DNA of 64,000 bases, taken from NCBI RefSeq assembly GCF_004337985.1, contig NC_043741.1, positions 373,546 through 437,545 of the forward strand, written 5' to 3'. The notes below the pieces were generated by a model. It did not search any database. It was not told where the DNA came from and was given only the letters and a program-made list of their open reading frames with translations. Every line of letters begins with the position of its first letter. Position 1 is the first letter of the stretch. Both the position numbers and the translations under genes were made by a program. This stretch comes from Pyricularia pennisetigena. Its lineage: Eukaryota; Ascomycota; Sordariomycetes; Magnaporthales; Pyriculariaceae. This document shows positions 35,249 through 46,223 of this stretch, piece after piece.

Positions 35249-36313
35249 TCATTCAACCAAGCTGGCCGTCAGCAGCCGGGCGTTGCTGTTGCCATTGTTC
35301 CCCTGGGCCCTGGTGGCGTTCTTGAGGAAGCAGTTGCCGCCCTTGTCGACATTGTCGCTCATGGCGGCGTGGAAGACGACGAGCCGGCACTTGAGGTCGC
35401 GGCCGCCGTCGACGGACCTCTTGTTCATGACGGCGCACGCGTCCAGGCACGCCTCGAGGCTGTAGGCGTAGTGCACCGAGATGACGGACAGGGCGCCCGG
35501 CGCCTCGGCCCCCGCGCCCTGCGAGTCGACGCCGCACTCGACGTCGAAGCGCTTCTTGTCAAACGTCGACAGGAGCGACGACTTGTCGATCCGCGGGCAG
35601 TCCCACCGCAGCATCTTGACCTCGCTGGGCGACGCGACCGAGTAGTTGTCCAGCGCGACCGTCGGGGCCGTCGGCGGAGAGGACGACGACGACGTGCCCG
35701 ATGCGGGCTGCGGCGTGTTGTCGCGCGTCGGCGTTGTGCTCTGGCCGGGCGCCGCCACTACTGTCTGTTGTGGTGTTTCTTGCGACGATGGGCTGTGTTT
35801 TTTTGTTTTTTTGTGGAAGGAAGGGGGGTTCGTGTTAGTGATTGCGACGCAGACAAGATGAAAAAAAAAAAAAAAAAAAAGGTTGATGCAACGCGCCAGC
35901 CAAGGGTAGCCCACATACCTTGACGCCAACTGCGCTCCCAAAACGCCACCGACGACAGCACCGCTGACGATCATTCCGATCAGGGCCGCGATGGCAGCAA
36001 AGACCCAGGGGTTGAGACCAAAGGGGACCGGCTTGCCCCTCTTGGGCTCGGACGAGTGCGCCGGTACCGGTGCATGCGGCGGAGCGTGGTAAAGCTCGGC
36101 CGGCGCGAATGCGGGCGTCTGCTTGTATTCTGACGGGATCGGCGTCGCGACTGTCGAACGATCCGTCTTTCCCCAATGGTCCGGGTAAGATTGGTGGTGG
36201 CTGTTGGGGTTGTACATTCTCCCGTCGCTGTCGGCGTTGTTCACGGCTTGAAGACCCTGCATGTCGGTGTTGACCACCTCGAGCCCGCTCTGGCTGAGAT
36301 GTTTTGCGGCCAT
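35249..36313 (-). CDS. Single-pass membrane protein with PAN/apple-like C-terminal domain (312 aa, two exons)
   Basis: Exon 1 (35919-36313) and exon 2 (35249-35792) are joined across a 126-bp intron (35793-35918, GTATGT...ACACAG). That intron contains a long T run in sense. An N-terminal, Pro/His-rich cytoplasmic part of about 98 residues precedes one membrane segment (WVFAAIAALIGMIVSGAVVG). A Ser/Thr/Pro linker leads to a Cys-containing domain, with RWDCPRID, FDVECGV, YSLEACLDACAVMN, LKCRLVVFH and GNCFLKN. The LEAC-x-x-x-C and terminal NCFLKN pattern is that of fungal PAN/apple-like modules. A type II orientation with an external domain is inferred. The function is unknown, possibly surface adhesion or sensing. 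Reading the intron through would insert an implausible Phe-rich segment. Confidence 0.8.
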   Translation of the reverse strand: MAAKHLSQSGLEVVNTDMQGLQAVNNADSDGRMYNPNSHHQSYPDHWGKTDRSTVATPIPSEYKQTPAFAPAELYHAPPHAPVPAHSSEPKRGKPVPFGLNPWVFAAIAALIGMIVSGAVVGGVLGAQLASRYVGYPWLARCINLFFFFFFHLVCVAITNTNPPSFHKKTKKHSPSSQETPQQTVVAAPGQSTTPTRDNTPQPASGTSSSSSPPTAPTVALDNYSVASPSEVKMLRWDCPRIDKSSLLSTFDKKRFDVECGVDSQGAGAEAPGALSVISVHYAYSLEACLDACAVMNKRSVDGGRDLKCRLVVFHAAMSDNVDKGGNCFLKNATRAQGNNGNSNARLLTASLVE

Positions 36314-36664
36314 GATTGCCGCGGAGACTGGGGATCGAAGTCTCTTTACGGCTCAAAGTTACGTCTTAGTGGCCCAGTTATAGGGGACTGCTGGCAGTGG
36401 CAATCCGGGTAACAAGCAGTACAATGTTACACGACACCCGTGACAAAGAAAGACAAAAAAAAAAGCCTTGTTTATTGGCAACACGAAGCATGGCAAGAAT
36501 CACATGGAATCCTTCGAGGCGGGATTGCGGCGTCTATCAAATACAAGAGACCGGGGCACGACCAGCTGGCTAAGCCGGGTAAGCGGAGTAGAAATTGCAT
36601 CTCTGCTGGTCAGCTTTTACGGCTGCCTTCATATCTATGGATACATTGCCCTGCAAAGAGCGTG
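36314..36664. other. Intergenic region
   Basis: Promoter side of the PAN-like gene. No further gene is seen. Confidence 0.35.
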
Positions 36665-36841
36665 ATGATTGACCTTGGGTTGTCCCTTGTGGGTTTAGCT
36701 GCGATCTTGGCTGTTGCGGCGCAGGAACCTGCTAACCCCAAAAGGCGCATTTTTCGGCCAATGGCCTTGACTCCGGCCCCAGATGTAAGCGCGGGACATT
36801 GCACCTGGAGGGGTTATTGTGGAGGTGCGGCCATGCAGTAA
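36665..36841 (+). CDS. Possible small secreted peptide precursor (58 aa)
   Basis: The ATG at 36665 opens a frame with a convincing leader, MIDLGLSLVGLAAILAVAAQ. It continues with a dibasic site (NPKRRIF), a Pro-rich spacer and the C-terminal SAGHCTWRGYCGGAAMQ. Two cysteines five residues apart with an internal Trp-Arg-Gly recall alpha-type pheromone or other KEX2-processed peptides, although known alpha pheromones have a longer Cys spacing and end in Trp. A chance frame cannot be excluded, since it is short, single-exon and without known homologue. Confidence 0.42.
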   Translation: MIDLGLSLVGLAAILAVAAQEPANPKRRIFRPMALTPAPDVSAGHCTWRGYCGGAAMQ

Positions 36842-37594
36842 GACATCAAGAACCACAAATTTTGCACGAGAGAAGACCATAATTTATTTGCCATGTTTAA
36901 TTGGACTGTTGAATTTTTGCTATATGCTAGCGTAGAACTGATGACATGAGGTTTGGGCGAGGAAAGAAAAAAAAAAAAACAAAGGTCTAGACCTAAGAGT
37001 GAAGACGAGATCGATACCAAGACCGATTGGAAAATGTGGAGACAAACAAGTTCCTCGCAGCTGAGTGCGAGTGGGGAGAACAGAACAAGAAAAAAGAAAC
37101 CCAAAAAGCCTGTCAAAGGACAGAAATGCTCAAGCCCTGCTCAGTCAATCAAAAACCACGTCCTGCTTGCAACTTGCAAGAAATAGGATCAACCCCCGAG
37201 GAAGCCAAGAATGACTTGACAACCCGATGAAGAACAAAAATTCCGCCCATATAAAACATGAGGATTTTGCGATGCGATGCCGAACAACCAAAAAAACAAA
37301 AACCATGTGCCAGAAGATGAAGCCGAACCAGAAAAAAGAAAAAGCAAAATCAAACACCCAAGACGAGCGCTAAAAGCAAGAAAAACAAAGGAAAAGAAAA
37401 AAAAAGAGACAAAAGCAAATGAGAAAACATGAGGAGAGTCGTCGAGGTTATGTTGCGACAAGAGTATGAGAAGGTGTGACGGACTTCTCAAGACGGCGGC
37501 GGCGGCGGCGGCGGCGGCAAAAAGGCTTATGGAGGTGTACGAGGAGCTTTTCAAAAGAAGAAGAAGAGAGAAAAAAAAAAGCCATTGCTCAGCC
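36842..37594. other. Intergenic region with GGC microsatellite
   Basis: Purine-rich 3' flank of the GH16 gene. A (GCG)n run lies at about 37494-37518. No gene is seen. Confidence 0.4.
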
Positions 37595-38764
37595 TCAAGT
37601 GCTAAAGGCAGCAACGTACTGAACCTCCATGGAACTGGGGTCGCCGCCGACCGTCTGAGCAGTAGGGGTCTTTATCTTGGCCTTTGCATCCGGGAACTCG
37701 CCACCGATGGCGATGTTGAGCAGGATCATCTTTGGGGTGCGGGCGAGGTTCTCCCAGGCGTCGGCGTCCTTGACCTCGGCGCCGGTCAGGGTGTGAGTGA
37801 CCTTGCCGTCGACGGACCACTCGAGCTTCTCCTGCTTGAAGTCGCCCTTGTTGCTGCGGTCGATGGTGACGGCGACCTTGACGAACTTGCCGCGCGGGAA
37901 CTGGCCGCTGCCGCCCAGGCCCGTCTTCTCGTTGCAGGGCCCGCCGTTGATGATGCCGCAGTGCGCCGTGTGGAAGACGGTGCCGACGCCGTTGGAGACC
38001 TCGAGGATGTCGATCTCGCCGACCTTGGGCCACGAGTTGCGGTCGGTGCGGAAGCCCTGGCCCAGCATCCAGAAGGCGGGCCAGATGCCGAGCTGCGTGG
38101 CCGCGTCGGTGGCGGGGATCTTGAGGCTCGCCTCGATGCGAAGCTTGCCGCCGACGGGGCACTGGACGTCGCTGCCGGCCTTGGTCTCAATGCGTGCCGA
38201 CGTCCAGGCGTCGCCCTTGCGGATCGGCGTGATCTTGAGCACGCCGTTCTTGACGGCCAGGTTGGCCGGGTCGTTGGTGTATGTCTGGATCTCCTGCGTT
38301 CCCCAGTTGGCCGCGCCGCCGGGGTATTGGGTGCCGAGGTCGACGAGCCACTTTGCCTGGTCGACCGTTGCCGCCGTTGACTTGGCAAAGTTGTCCTCGA
38401 AAACTATCTTGGAGAAGCCCTGCGGGATGGCGATGGTGCCGTTTGTTGCCCCTGCGGCCACCTCTGCGGCTGGGGCTGCGGCTGCGGGTGTCGCCGCTGC
38501 TGGTGTCGCCGCTGCTGCTGTCGCCGCTGCCGGTGCCGCCACTGCCGGTGCCGCCACTGCCGGTGTCGCCGCTGCTGGTGACGCCGCTGCTGGTGTCGCC
38601 GCTGCCGCTGCCGCCACTGCCGGTGCCGCCGCTGCCGCTGCCGGTGCCGCAGCTGCGAGCACAACAAGTCTTGACGAGGAAGAGGCTGCCGGGGGCGGGA
38701 CCGGGTTGGCAAGACCGCTCCCGATGAGGAGGGCGAAAAAGGAGAGAGCTTGTGCGGAGTGCAT
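37595..38764 (-). CDS. Secreted GH16 beta-glucanase-like enzyme with Ala-rich linker (389 aa)
   Basis: Glycoside hydrolase family 16 enzymes cut or re-join beta-1,3(4)-glucans of fungal or plant walls. The leader MHSAQALSFFALLIGSGLA is followed by an unusual Ala/Pro/Thr region of about 75 residues (30-105), built from AATPA-type units coded by a GCC-rich repeat. The catalytic domain starts near residue 112. It shows the nucleophile/acid motif EIDILE (E250, D252, E255), upstream GIWPAFWMLG, and a beta-jelly-roll end (KMILLNIAIGGEFPDAK). The first Met at 38764 is chosen because it begins the leader. A 29-nt A tract (38804-38832, a T run in sense) lies about 40 nt upstream. The domain length is normal and no break was seen. 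Confidence 0.93.
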   Translation of the reverse strand: MHSAQALSFFALLIGSGLANPVPPPAASSSSRLVVLAAAAPAAAAAAPAVAAAAAATPAAASPAAATPAVAAPAVAAPAAATAAAATPAAATPAAAAPAAEVAAGATNGTIAIPQGFSKIVFEDNFAKSTAATVDQAKWLVDLGTQYPGGAANWGTQEIQTYTNDPANLAVKNGVLKITPIRKGDAWTSARIETKAGSDVQCPVGGKLRIEASLKIPATDAATQLGIWPAFWMLGQGFRTDRNSWPKVGEIDILEVSNGVGTVFHTAHCGIINGGPCNEKTGLGGSGQFPRGKFVKVAVTIDRSNKGDFKQEKLEWSVDGKVTHTLTGAEVKDADAWENLARTPKMILLNIAIGGEFPDAKAKIKTPTAQTVGGDPSSMEVQYVAAFST

Positions 38765-38803
38765 CTTGTCTTCGACCCAGAGGATATAAAGTTTGGGAAG
38801 ATG

Positions 38804-38837
<34 letters not shown>

Positions 38838-40860
38838 GAGAAAAAGACCTGCAAGGCCTTGATGAAAAGAATCAGAAAGGAGAAAGAGAAAAGAAGAAGA
38901 AAACAAAAAAGTAAATGAAAAGGAAGAAACAGACAGAACCCGAGACGCGAATGCGGATGAGGGTGAGGAGAAGAGGAAATCCAACAATCAAAAGGATGGG
39001 AAATGTCGTGGATATTTATCTTGGAGCCGCCATCGCACGAAGTCATCTACAAGACACCCTGCTGCTCTGGGAAACCCAAATTTGGCATGTTGTTTCTCCA
39101 TCATGCAACGTCCACCAAGTCGTCCCCTTGACGTTCGCGGCTGTTTTACTTTTTTTTTGCTTTTTGGGCGCAGCACCATCCATGGCCCGTCATCGACTAT
39201 AGTTACCGTGGAGCTGGAGACCTTACCCAGGGACTAACCCCATATGCCTAAGAATATTACCTACCAACAGGGGTGCAATTGGCTCTTTTCGTTTCGCGGA
39301 GATTTTAAATGTAGTGAATTGTACAGAATCGGATGCAAGGGTGGTCCGTGTAATCGGGAGCCACTCCTTCAGCGGGCCAGCCTAGTTTTCCCCATGGCCC
39401 TCCACCGGCTGGTTTGATGTCCCTCCGTATTGGGGTTCCTCTATACTAGTAGTGTTACTGCTTGCCCCATGACCTCGGGCTGCCGCCGCGACTATTTCTT
39501 CCCTAAAAAAGCATCTACTATAGCGAATTAAGGTGTTGGAGTATGACCATGATCAACATAAAACAAACAAGCCTAAACGTGACTCGAGGCCCTGCAACGA
39601 TTTCCCAAGCTACCACCCAGACCTGCCATATTCGTATGCAGCCATCGTCGCCTGTCTGTCAAATTACCGTCGTACGAAATAACTCAACTTGGGCTTCACC
39701 CAAACTCTGGTTCATCCCTGAGAAGAGAAGGCGTATAACATTGGATGAATTCGCCTCAATCCTGATTATCTGCGTGGCGACGACCTATTCCTGTAGTACA
39801 TCCTCCACCTGTACCAAAACGCTTGCAGAGATCCAAGAGGTAGGTTATCAACAAGTTGCCCCGTGAATTAATTCCTAATATTATCCCTAAGCCTTCTTCG
39901 TTCCATACGAGGAACCCTGATAGGGGGTTGGTGGGGTCCAGGACCGTGTTTGAAGCAGTTTGGTTGGTCCATCCATCGTCAAAGCCAGATTAAGTAATGA
40001 AGATGACGCGGGGGAATCAAACATGCTCTCTTGGCAGACGGGCGTTTCCAACCTTGGCAGGTCGCTACCACTTACAACTGACAGGTCTGTATGCCATTTA
40101 AAGTACAGGACGTTTTGCCGCTGTCCGACTCACAATTGGTTCGCTGGTCGAAACAACCTCGGCCCATTATTTTTTTTTTTTTTTGTCAATGCATGATTTT
40201 CTCGNNGGGTTAGGGCGAGCAAGACCCGTTTTCTGGCATTGAAACTCGGTTGATCTATCGGGACATGGTTAGTAAAAGAAACATATCGGGAAAAGAAAAA
40301 GCATAATCGCTCTAACTTCGGGTGACATAATTACTTGCATTCCACATCACGTGTATCACTGGCGAGATCTGCAGCCGATCGATTGACAACAGAGCTCGTA
40401 ATTAAGCACCACATGGGGGGAGGAGTAGGACGATGCGATGCAACCAATGCCTTTGAAATCTTCAGTCAGAAGAGAAGCAACTATCAATCTTGTCGCCAGC
40501 CTTGCAAATGACATCATATTCCGTGCAACGTCAACACCACAGAGACGTCGGTTGCCATCCGCCATGCATTATGTCTCTCCCCTTTTTTTTTGTTTGGACA
40601 GGCTTGGGAGTGGACATCATCCCCAGCGCAAAACGCGTCATTTTGGCTTCATTCACGTCTATTTCCATGCAAATCCTCTCCTTGGAGGGGGGTCCCCAGC
40701 ATACCCCCAGACCGGGGTGTCCATTCCCACCGGGGGAGCTCCACATCAACCCGCCATTCACCCGCAAGTCGAGCCAGTTAGCGGCCTCCTCACTGACGCG
40801 GGGTCCGCTCTTCATAACTATAATTATAGCAACGCATTTCAGCAGTCAAACAACCAACTA
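38765..40860. other. Intergenic region including two undetermined bases
   Basis: No supported gene. N bases occur at 40205-40206, directly after a T run and before GGGTTAGGG, and mark an unresolved base call or a joined assembly gap. Confidence 0.45.
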
Positions 40861-41531
40861 TTTACAAAGGGTGTAGTAATTTCAACACCTGGAACGAACA
40901 AATCAACACCAAGTGGATACGATACCTTTACAGTGCGTTTGGTTTTACAGTACAAAGTGCCTAAAACTGCGAAACCAGGTGTCCCAACCATATAGCTAGG
41001 GCGTGGAGGGTTTGTTAGCTCTAAAAGAGATAGAGCTATCCCCAATTGACCGTTTGCAACAACAACATAATTTTGAACTTCCATTTCCACGTAATTACGG
41101 GTTCGCCACGGGCGCAACGGTAAGTAATTGAACTGGCGGTTTGGCGAAACGCAACCGTGGGAAAATGCCAATGCATCGCACTCCTGCAATTTCCGGATAC
41201 GGTCAAAATCAGCAAATTCTTTTTTAGGTTTTTGTCCAAAAAGGAGAGCCGTTCCAAATAAAGTTCTTTGGTGCGGTAAAGCGATTGTATGGTTGCAACC
41301 GCGATATATTTGCGGCCGTTGCAGCGTTATATTTACAGGTAGCCTGCCCGTGCGTTGGTTCAATCACGTGCGTACCCGGATCATTACCCCTGCAGATTGG
41401 TGTGTGCGTGAGATATGTGCTTTCGCAGTTGTTGGGCACTTTGTACCGTCAAACGAAACGCACTGTAGAAGTACCCATTTAATGTTGATTTTGTTCGTTC
41501 CAGGTGTTGAAATAACTACACCCTTTACAAA
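40861..41531. mobile_element. MITE-like DNA transposon with long inverted repeats and 8-bp target duplication
   Basis: The 655-bp element at 40869-41523 begins GGGTGTAGTAATTTCAACAC and ends with the inverse of GGGTGTAGTTATTTCAACAC. The two ends stay alignable for about 105 bp with scattered differences. Both sides carry the same 8-mer TTTACAAA (40861-40868 and 41524-41531). The interior has no transposase, so it is non-autonomous. An 8-bp duplication fits hAT-type insertion; the long inverted repeats are more like MULE elements. The family remains open. Confidence 0.82.
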
Positions 41532-42077
41532 CAGCTTTCGTCCCAACATCGCTTTCATCTGATATTCTGGCATAGAACAAGCATGCATTTACTACCTAGT
41601 TCTTCCCTTGGCAGTCGTAACGCATTAACTTATGAGGCAAAGAAATTCTATTTCCATTGCTTTGATTTCTTAGCAGTGACCAAATATAGTAGTGTACACT
41701 TTTTGCGACTCACTTCACCTACCACCCAAGGTAAATGGTAGGCGGTAACTGCGCCCGAGATACTACGCATCCATCGGGGAGAAGGACATCTCTTAGTCAG
41801 TCACCGTGCTTAAGCACGCGACAACCATTGATCATTGCGCAGACTAAAGATTGATGCTTATTTTCATATGAATTGATGAGGATCACGTCAAAACCAAATG
41901 ACTAAATCCCCCCGGGACTTGCCGACTCGAAAATCTTTACCGTGGGTTACTCAAGCTTTCCTTGCCATGTTTGGAAAAAGAAAAAAAAAATGGAAACGGA
42001 CGGAGAAGAACCCCAAATCGGGGAGCTTGAAACTCCATTGATTCTCGGAGCTTGTTTGAGTCCCCAGAAAGCTTTGG

Positions 42078-42108
<31 letters not shown>

Positions 42109-42672
42109 GGCCTGGTCTATTTATGCTGTGCTCGCTCTTGCTGGTTGACAGATGGATTTTGCCACCTCTGCTACTCGAGCCCCTTGCAATTCAAGACGCC
42201 CCTGTTGCCGGCAATCAGAGGATGCGCAAACTGTTTTTCTTTGGTTTTGGAAAGGGGGAAAAAACGCCGAAAGAGAATGAACCATGGTTGGCCTTCCATA
42301 ACCATAAATATTACGTCTAGACCCTTGAAACTCAATGACCTGGCCACCTTGTAAAATCATTGCCTAGGTTTAATCATAACGCGGGTGCACAGTGACGCTG
42401 TAGAAAGAGGGTGATATCCATGATCCCTTTTTGAGCGCGCTGTTTTTTCAGTCGCTATCAAGTGTCAACTGTCCTATACTGACATGAGAAAGAAAAAGTG
42501 TAAGCTGTTGCAAACAATGGCCTCTTTGTATTTCTTTGTGACCCGAACTGCAGAAAGAAAGAGTTTTTGGTTTTACTTTTTCTGCTTTGTATAGCTTTTG
42601 ATTCATCTCGTACCCAAACAGTGGCTTTGTGCCCAAGTGCTTTCCTAGTTTACAGAGCGCTAAGCTAACTGT

Positions 42673-42721
<49 letters not shown>

Positions 42722-43163
42722 GACTCTGCACCAGAGACCAACAACTTGTAATTTTCCAGCCACATCAACATCACAGTCTGCCCGAGTGACGCCTCTCTCA
42801 AGGCTTAGCAGATGTTGCCTATTGAAATCTGACATAAAACCACGTACAGATATCATGCACGAAGCAAACTACCTGGTGGTCGCTCCATTGGTCTGGGGGC
42901 TTGCTGTATTCGTCTACGTAGCTATGAACGGCCTCGGCTCTGATGAGCTGCCGATCACGGCGGGGCATGTGGAGCAAGGGGAGAGTTCAAAGTCAAAGTA
43001 ACCTTTGATGCATCATAGTCAAACACAGGCAGATGAGTTGTAATATAGTATTCCCATGTCCTGCATAATGGCAAAGCAATTAACTACCATATCTGCGACA
43101 CCACGCCAACCTAGAATTTTTTCCCAACCCCACACCAACGCCATAGCATTTAAAACCTTTTCT
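41532..43163. other. Intergenic region with AT microsatellite and T tract
   Basis: Contains a 27-nt T tract (42082-42108) and a (AT)n microsatellite at 42675-42719. A 48-codon frame at 42855-43001 (MHEANYLVV...) has one hydrophobic segment and could be a microprotein, but nothing else supports it. Confidence 0.4.
42675..42719. repeat. (AT)n microsatellite
   Basis: About 22 uninterrupted AT units. Confidence 0.95.
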
Positions 43164-43989
43164 TCAGGCGGCCGGGGCGGTCAGGAATCCCTTGGCGGCA
43201 GCCTCCTGAATACCAGAAAAGAAGACGTTGGCCATCTTGACATAGCCTGCGTCGTTGGGGTGCCTGGTGTCGAACAGATCGTCGGTGGTGGGGCCGGCGG
43301 CGGAGCGCATGTCGACGGTGACGAGCTTTGCGCCCTCGTCCTTGAGCTTCTGCCAGACGGTGTCGAACTGCTTGTTCTCGTCGACGCGGCAGGCGTCCTG
43401 CTTGGCGATCTTGTTGACGAGCACGTTGGTCATGACGACGGTGACGCCGGGGCTCTTGGCAAAGACGTCGCGCAGCATGGCGTCGACCTGGGCGCCGGCG
43501 TCGGCCACCACGCCGCCCTTGTTGCAGTTGTTGGTGCCCGCGTCCACCAGCACCAGGTTCGGCTTGAGCTGCGGCACGTCCTTGGCCACGGCGGCCGCGA
43601 TCTGCTTGATGACGAAGCCGCTGGTCGCCTCGACCGCGTTCTGGTCAAAGTCGCCGTTCTTCTTGGCGCCCACAAAGGTGACCTGGCCCGCCGTCGTGAA
43701 GTTGGCATCGGGCCCCTGCAGGAGGTCCAGCAGGTCCTTGCGGTACGAGTTGCCCGTCGACGACCCCACGCCAAACGTCACGGATGCGCCCGCTGCCATG
43801 ATCCGCAGCGGCACGGGGGCGGCGGCGGCTTGGCGAGCCGTCAGCTCAGACTGAGGAAGTGGGCCGGCCACAGCCACAGAGGCTATTTTGAACGCTGTTG
43901 GTTAGTATTTTGGGTTGTGAGTTTGCAAAGCGGGGAATGCCGGGATTTTTCTTACCAGCAGCAAGCAGGGAGAAGAACTTGGCATGCAT
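43164..43989 (-). CDS. Secreted SGNH/GDSL-type hydrolase (254 aa, two exons)
   Basis: Exon 1 (43956-43989) and exon 2 (43164-43894) are joined in phase 1 across a 61-bp intron (GTAAGA...ACCAACAG). The splice restores the leader MHAKFFSLLAAAFKIASVAV. The mature protein carries the SGNH blocks. Block I is IMAAGASVTFGVGSSTG, with the Ser in GAS instead of the usual GDS. Block III is DAGTNNCNKGG. The C-terminal Asp-His block is DTRHPNDAGY. These enzymes are extracellular esterases or deacetylases acting on lipids or acetylated polysaccharides; the substrate is unknown. Length is normal for the short fungal type. The GAS variant at block I keeps the catalytic Ser. Confidence 0.88.
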
Positions 43990-45120
43990 ATTGTGGGAAG
44001 GTTTGTGCAAGAATTGCCAAGCAACGAATGACTGAATGAATCCAAGAAATAAAGTATTTTTAAATTATGTACAAAAGAAAAAAGAATAAAATAAAATAGT
44101 ATAATTAGTCCTCCAGGGCTAAACGAACGTAAAAGGTCGAAATTTTTTGATTGACGAGAGTAAAACGGAGTAGAACTGAATGATTCACGTCAACAAAAAA
44201 GCCAAGAGCCGACGCTATTTATTTTTTCCAACGACTGATGCGCATCGAGGCCACGGCGAGAAGGGGCATTTTGGTTGCACTCACAAAGCATCCCCCGTTT
44301 CAGATGGTTCGTCCTGGGGCGGTTTGCCGAGATGGTAAGCGGGCGACCCTGACCTTATTTGCGCCAAGACCAAAACCTGAACCGTTTTATCTGGACCAGC
44401 ATCTCCAGCGGCTAGACGCGTTGCCTTGTTGGGGTTGAAATCTTGCGCGTGTTTTTTTTTTTTTTTTTTTCTCTTTTTTGTTTCTTCTTCGGCAACGTTG
44501 AACGATCAAGACTTTGACTTTTGGGGTCGGCTGCAAGAAGTTTGACTACAAAGTTTGCCAAGGTCTACAGTACGTGACCAAAATTAAATCGCTAGCTTCT
44601 TTGGTGCTTGTTTACCTAAAAAAGGAGTGTCGCGAGCATCTCCACACCTCGAGCCCAGGAGGCCCTAGAAATAAACGAGGCCTATTTTTGAATTTGGCTC
44701 ATGCCCCGCCGCTCATTGTTCCGCAATCTGACAGCTGCCATTCGCTTGACTCGGACGTTGGACTTTTTTTTGTCCCTCTGTTTTTCTTGGCTCTACAATA
44801 AATCTAACGACTGACTGTACAGACAGGCATAAGCGATACACTCTACGAATAAAAGATATCACTTAGTCTGGAGAAATTGATCCATAGATAATCTTAGCCT
44901 TCTGAGGCACAACTGCCGAAGCAATCGGCTCTAAGTGATGTACCCGGAACGCAATCCCGGAAGTGACTTGGCCGCTGACCAGATCGGGATCAGTAACAAG
45001 AATGTAGCTCTGCCGGCATTCGGCCAAGATAGTGATTTTGTATTTGGTTGCATCAAATCGATTGCTGTCGTTATAGAATCAAAGCAGTTCACGTGCCAGC
45101 AAATCCCATTGCTATTCACT
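43990..45120. other. Intergenic region, no supported gene
   Basis: AT-leaning promoter-side sequence with a T tract (about 44452-44470). No gene is seen. Confidence 0.4.
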
Positions 45121-46223
45121 ATGCGCAATCACCTACCTCATCTTCTTCTGTTCGTTGTTGCAGTAGCCGTCTCGGGCCGTCTCCGTGAGGCCCCAAAGCA
45201 CTGCAAAGTGACACGGCAAGATGCGGACCGGCCAGCAGCAGAAGAATGGGATCGGCTCAACACGGCCATCTCCGGCAGGCTCATCAAGCCAGTGCCACCA
45301 GGGGGCAGTATGCCACGCGGACCAGCGCTCGCACAGCACTGCGGAATGCCTCGCGACGCAGTCCCAGTGGCTTGATCCATCGTTCCATCTTGGTGATCCC
45401 GTCTCGGTCGATTGGAACAACTAGGCCAACGACACGTGCGCCTGATCCAGAGGTGGGTTGCAGCGGTGTCGGCTATCCCTTTTGTGTTGCGAATGCCACG
45501 GAGGCAGAGCATGTGCAGGCAGGTGTTGACTTTGGTAGGTAGAGTGGTGTTGTCGTATTGAGCGTGTTGAGATGTCTGTTGATGAATACACGTTGATGTA
45601 GTGTGAGTTGCTATGATGGAGCAGCCAGAAACAACAATATCTGGCTCGTCGTCAAGAACAGCGGTCACGACTACCTCGGCCGTTCCAAGGCACCGTTTTC
45701 TCTGTCGACCATGTCTTGGAGGTGAGATGGTTGATGCAAATGGCAGGCTGCTGACGCTCAACGAGTGCGGCAATGAGGATCTTTTCTTTGCCGTTCGAGG
45801 AGTAAACTTTCTTCCCCTGAAACCGTTTCAGTCCTCGACATGCCTGGTTGTAGCGATGCTGGTTGCATTTAGGGAGGTGGCTTGACCTTTGGCATCTTGA
45901 CCTCGATAACGATCCGCGCATTGGAATTCCCAAAGGTTCTTGGCCTGCGCTTTTCCATGCTCACAAGCACAGATAGTCCCTAAGCCTTGGACACCATGGT
46001 GTACTTCATCACGCAGATCCCTGCGCTTGCCGCCGCTGGCATCTCGGGATATCCAGTTGTAAATGTCTTGATCATGAGAGACTGCAGCAACGTTGAAGAT
46101 ATCTTGAAATTAATTCAGCCTGTTTTCAGATGTGCCAATAGTCAATACCACCTGGCCGGCCAATTTGGTTTCATTTCCCAAGTCGTCGCACATCCCGACT
46201 TTGATAGCTGGTATCAGCAGAAT

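Noticed and set aside
40207..40216. GGGTTAGGGC as a telomere repeat
   Set aside because: A single unit with no array; not evidence of a chromosome end.
40839..41363. A 174-codon minus-strand frame in the MITE-like element
   Set aside because: It runs from inside the element across its inverted repeat to beyond its end, with no domain; treated as chance.
42855..43001. A 48-aa single-membrane-segment microprotein
   Set aside because: Only length and one hydrophobic run support it; listed in the intergenic note instead of as a gene.
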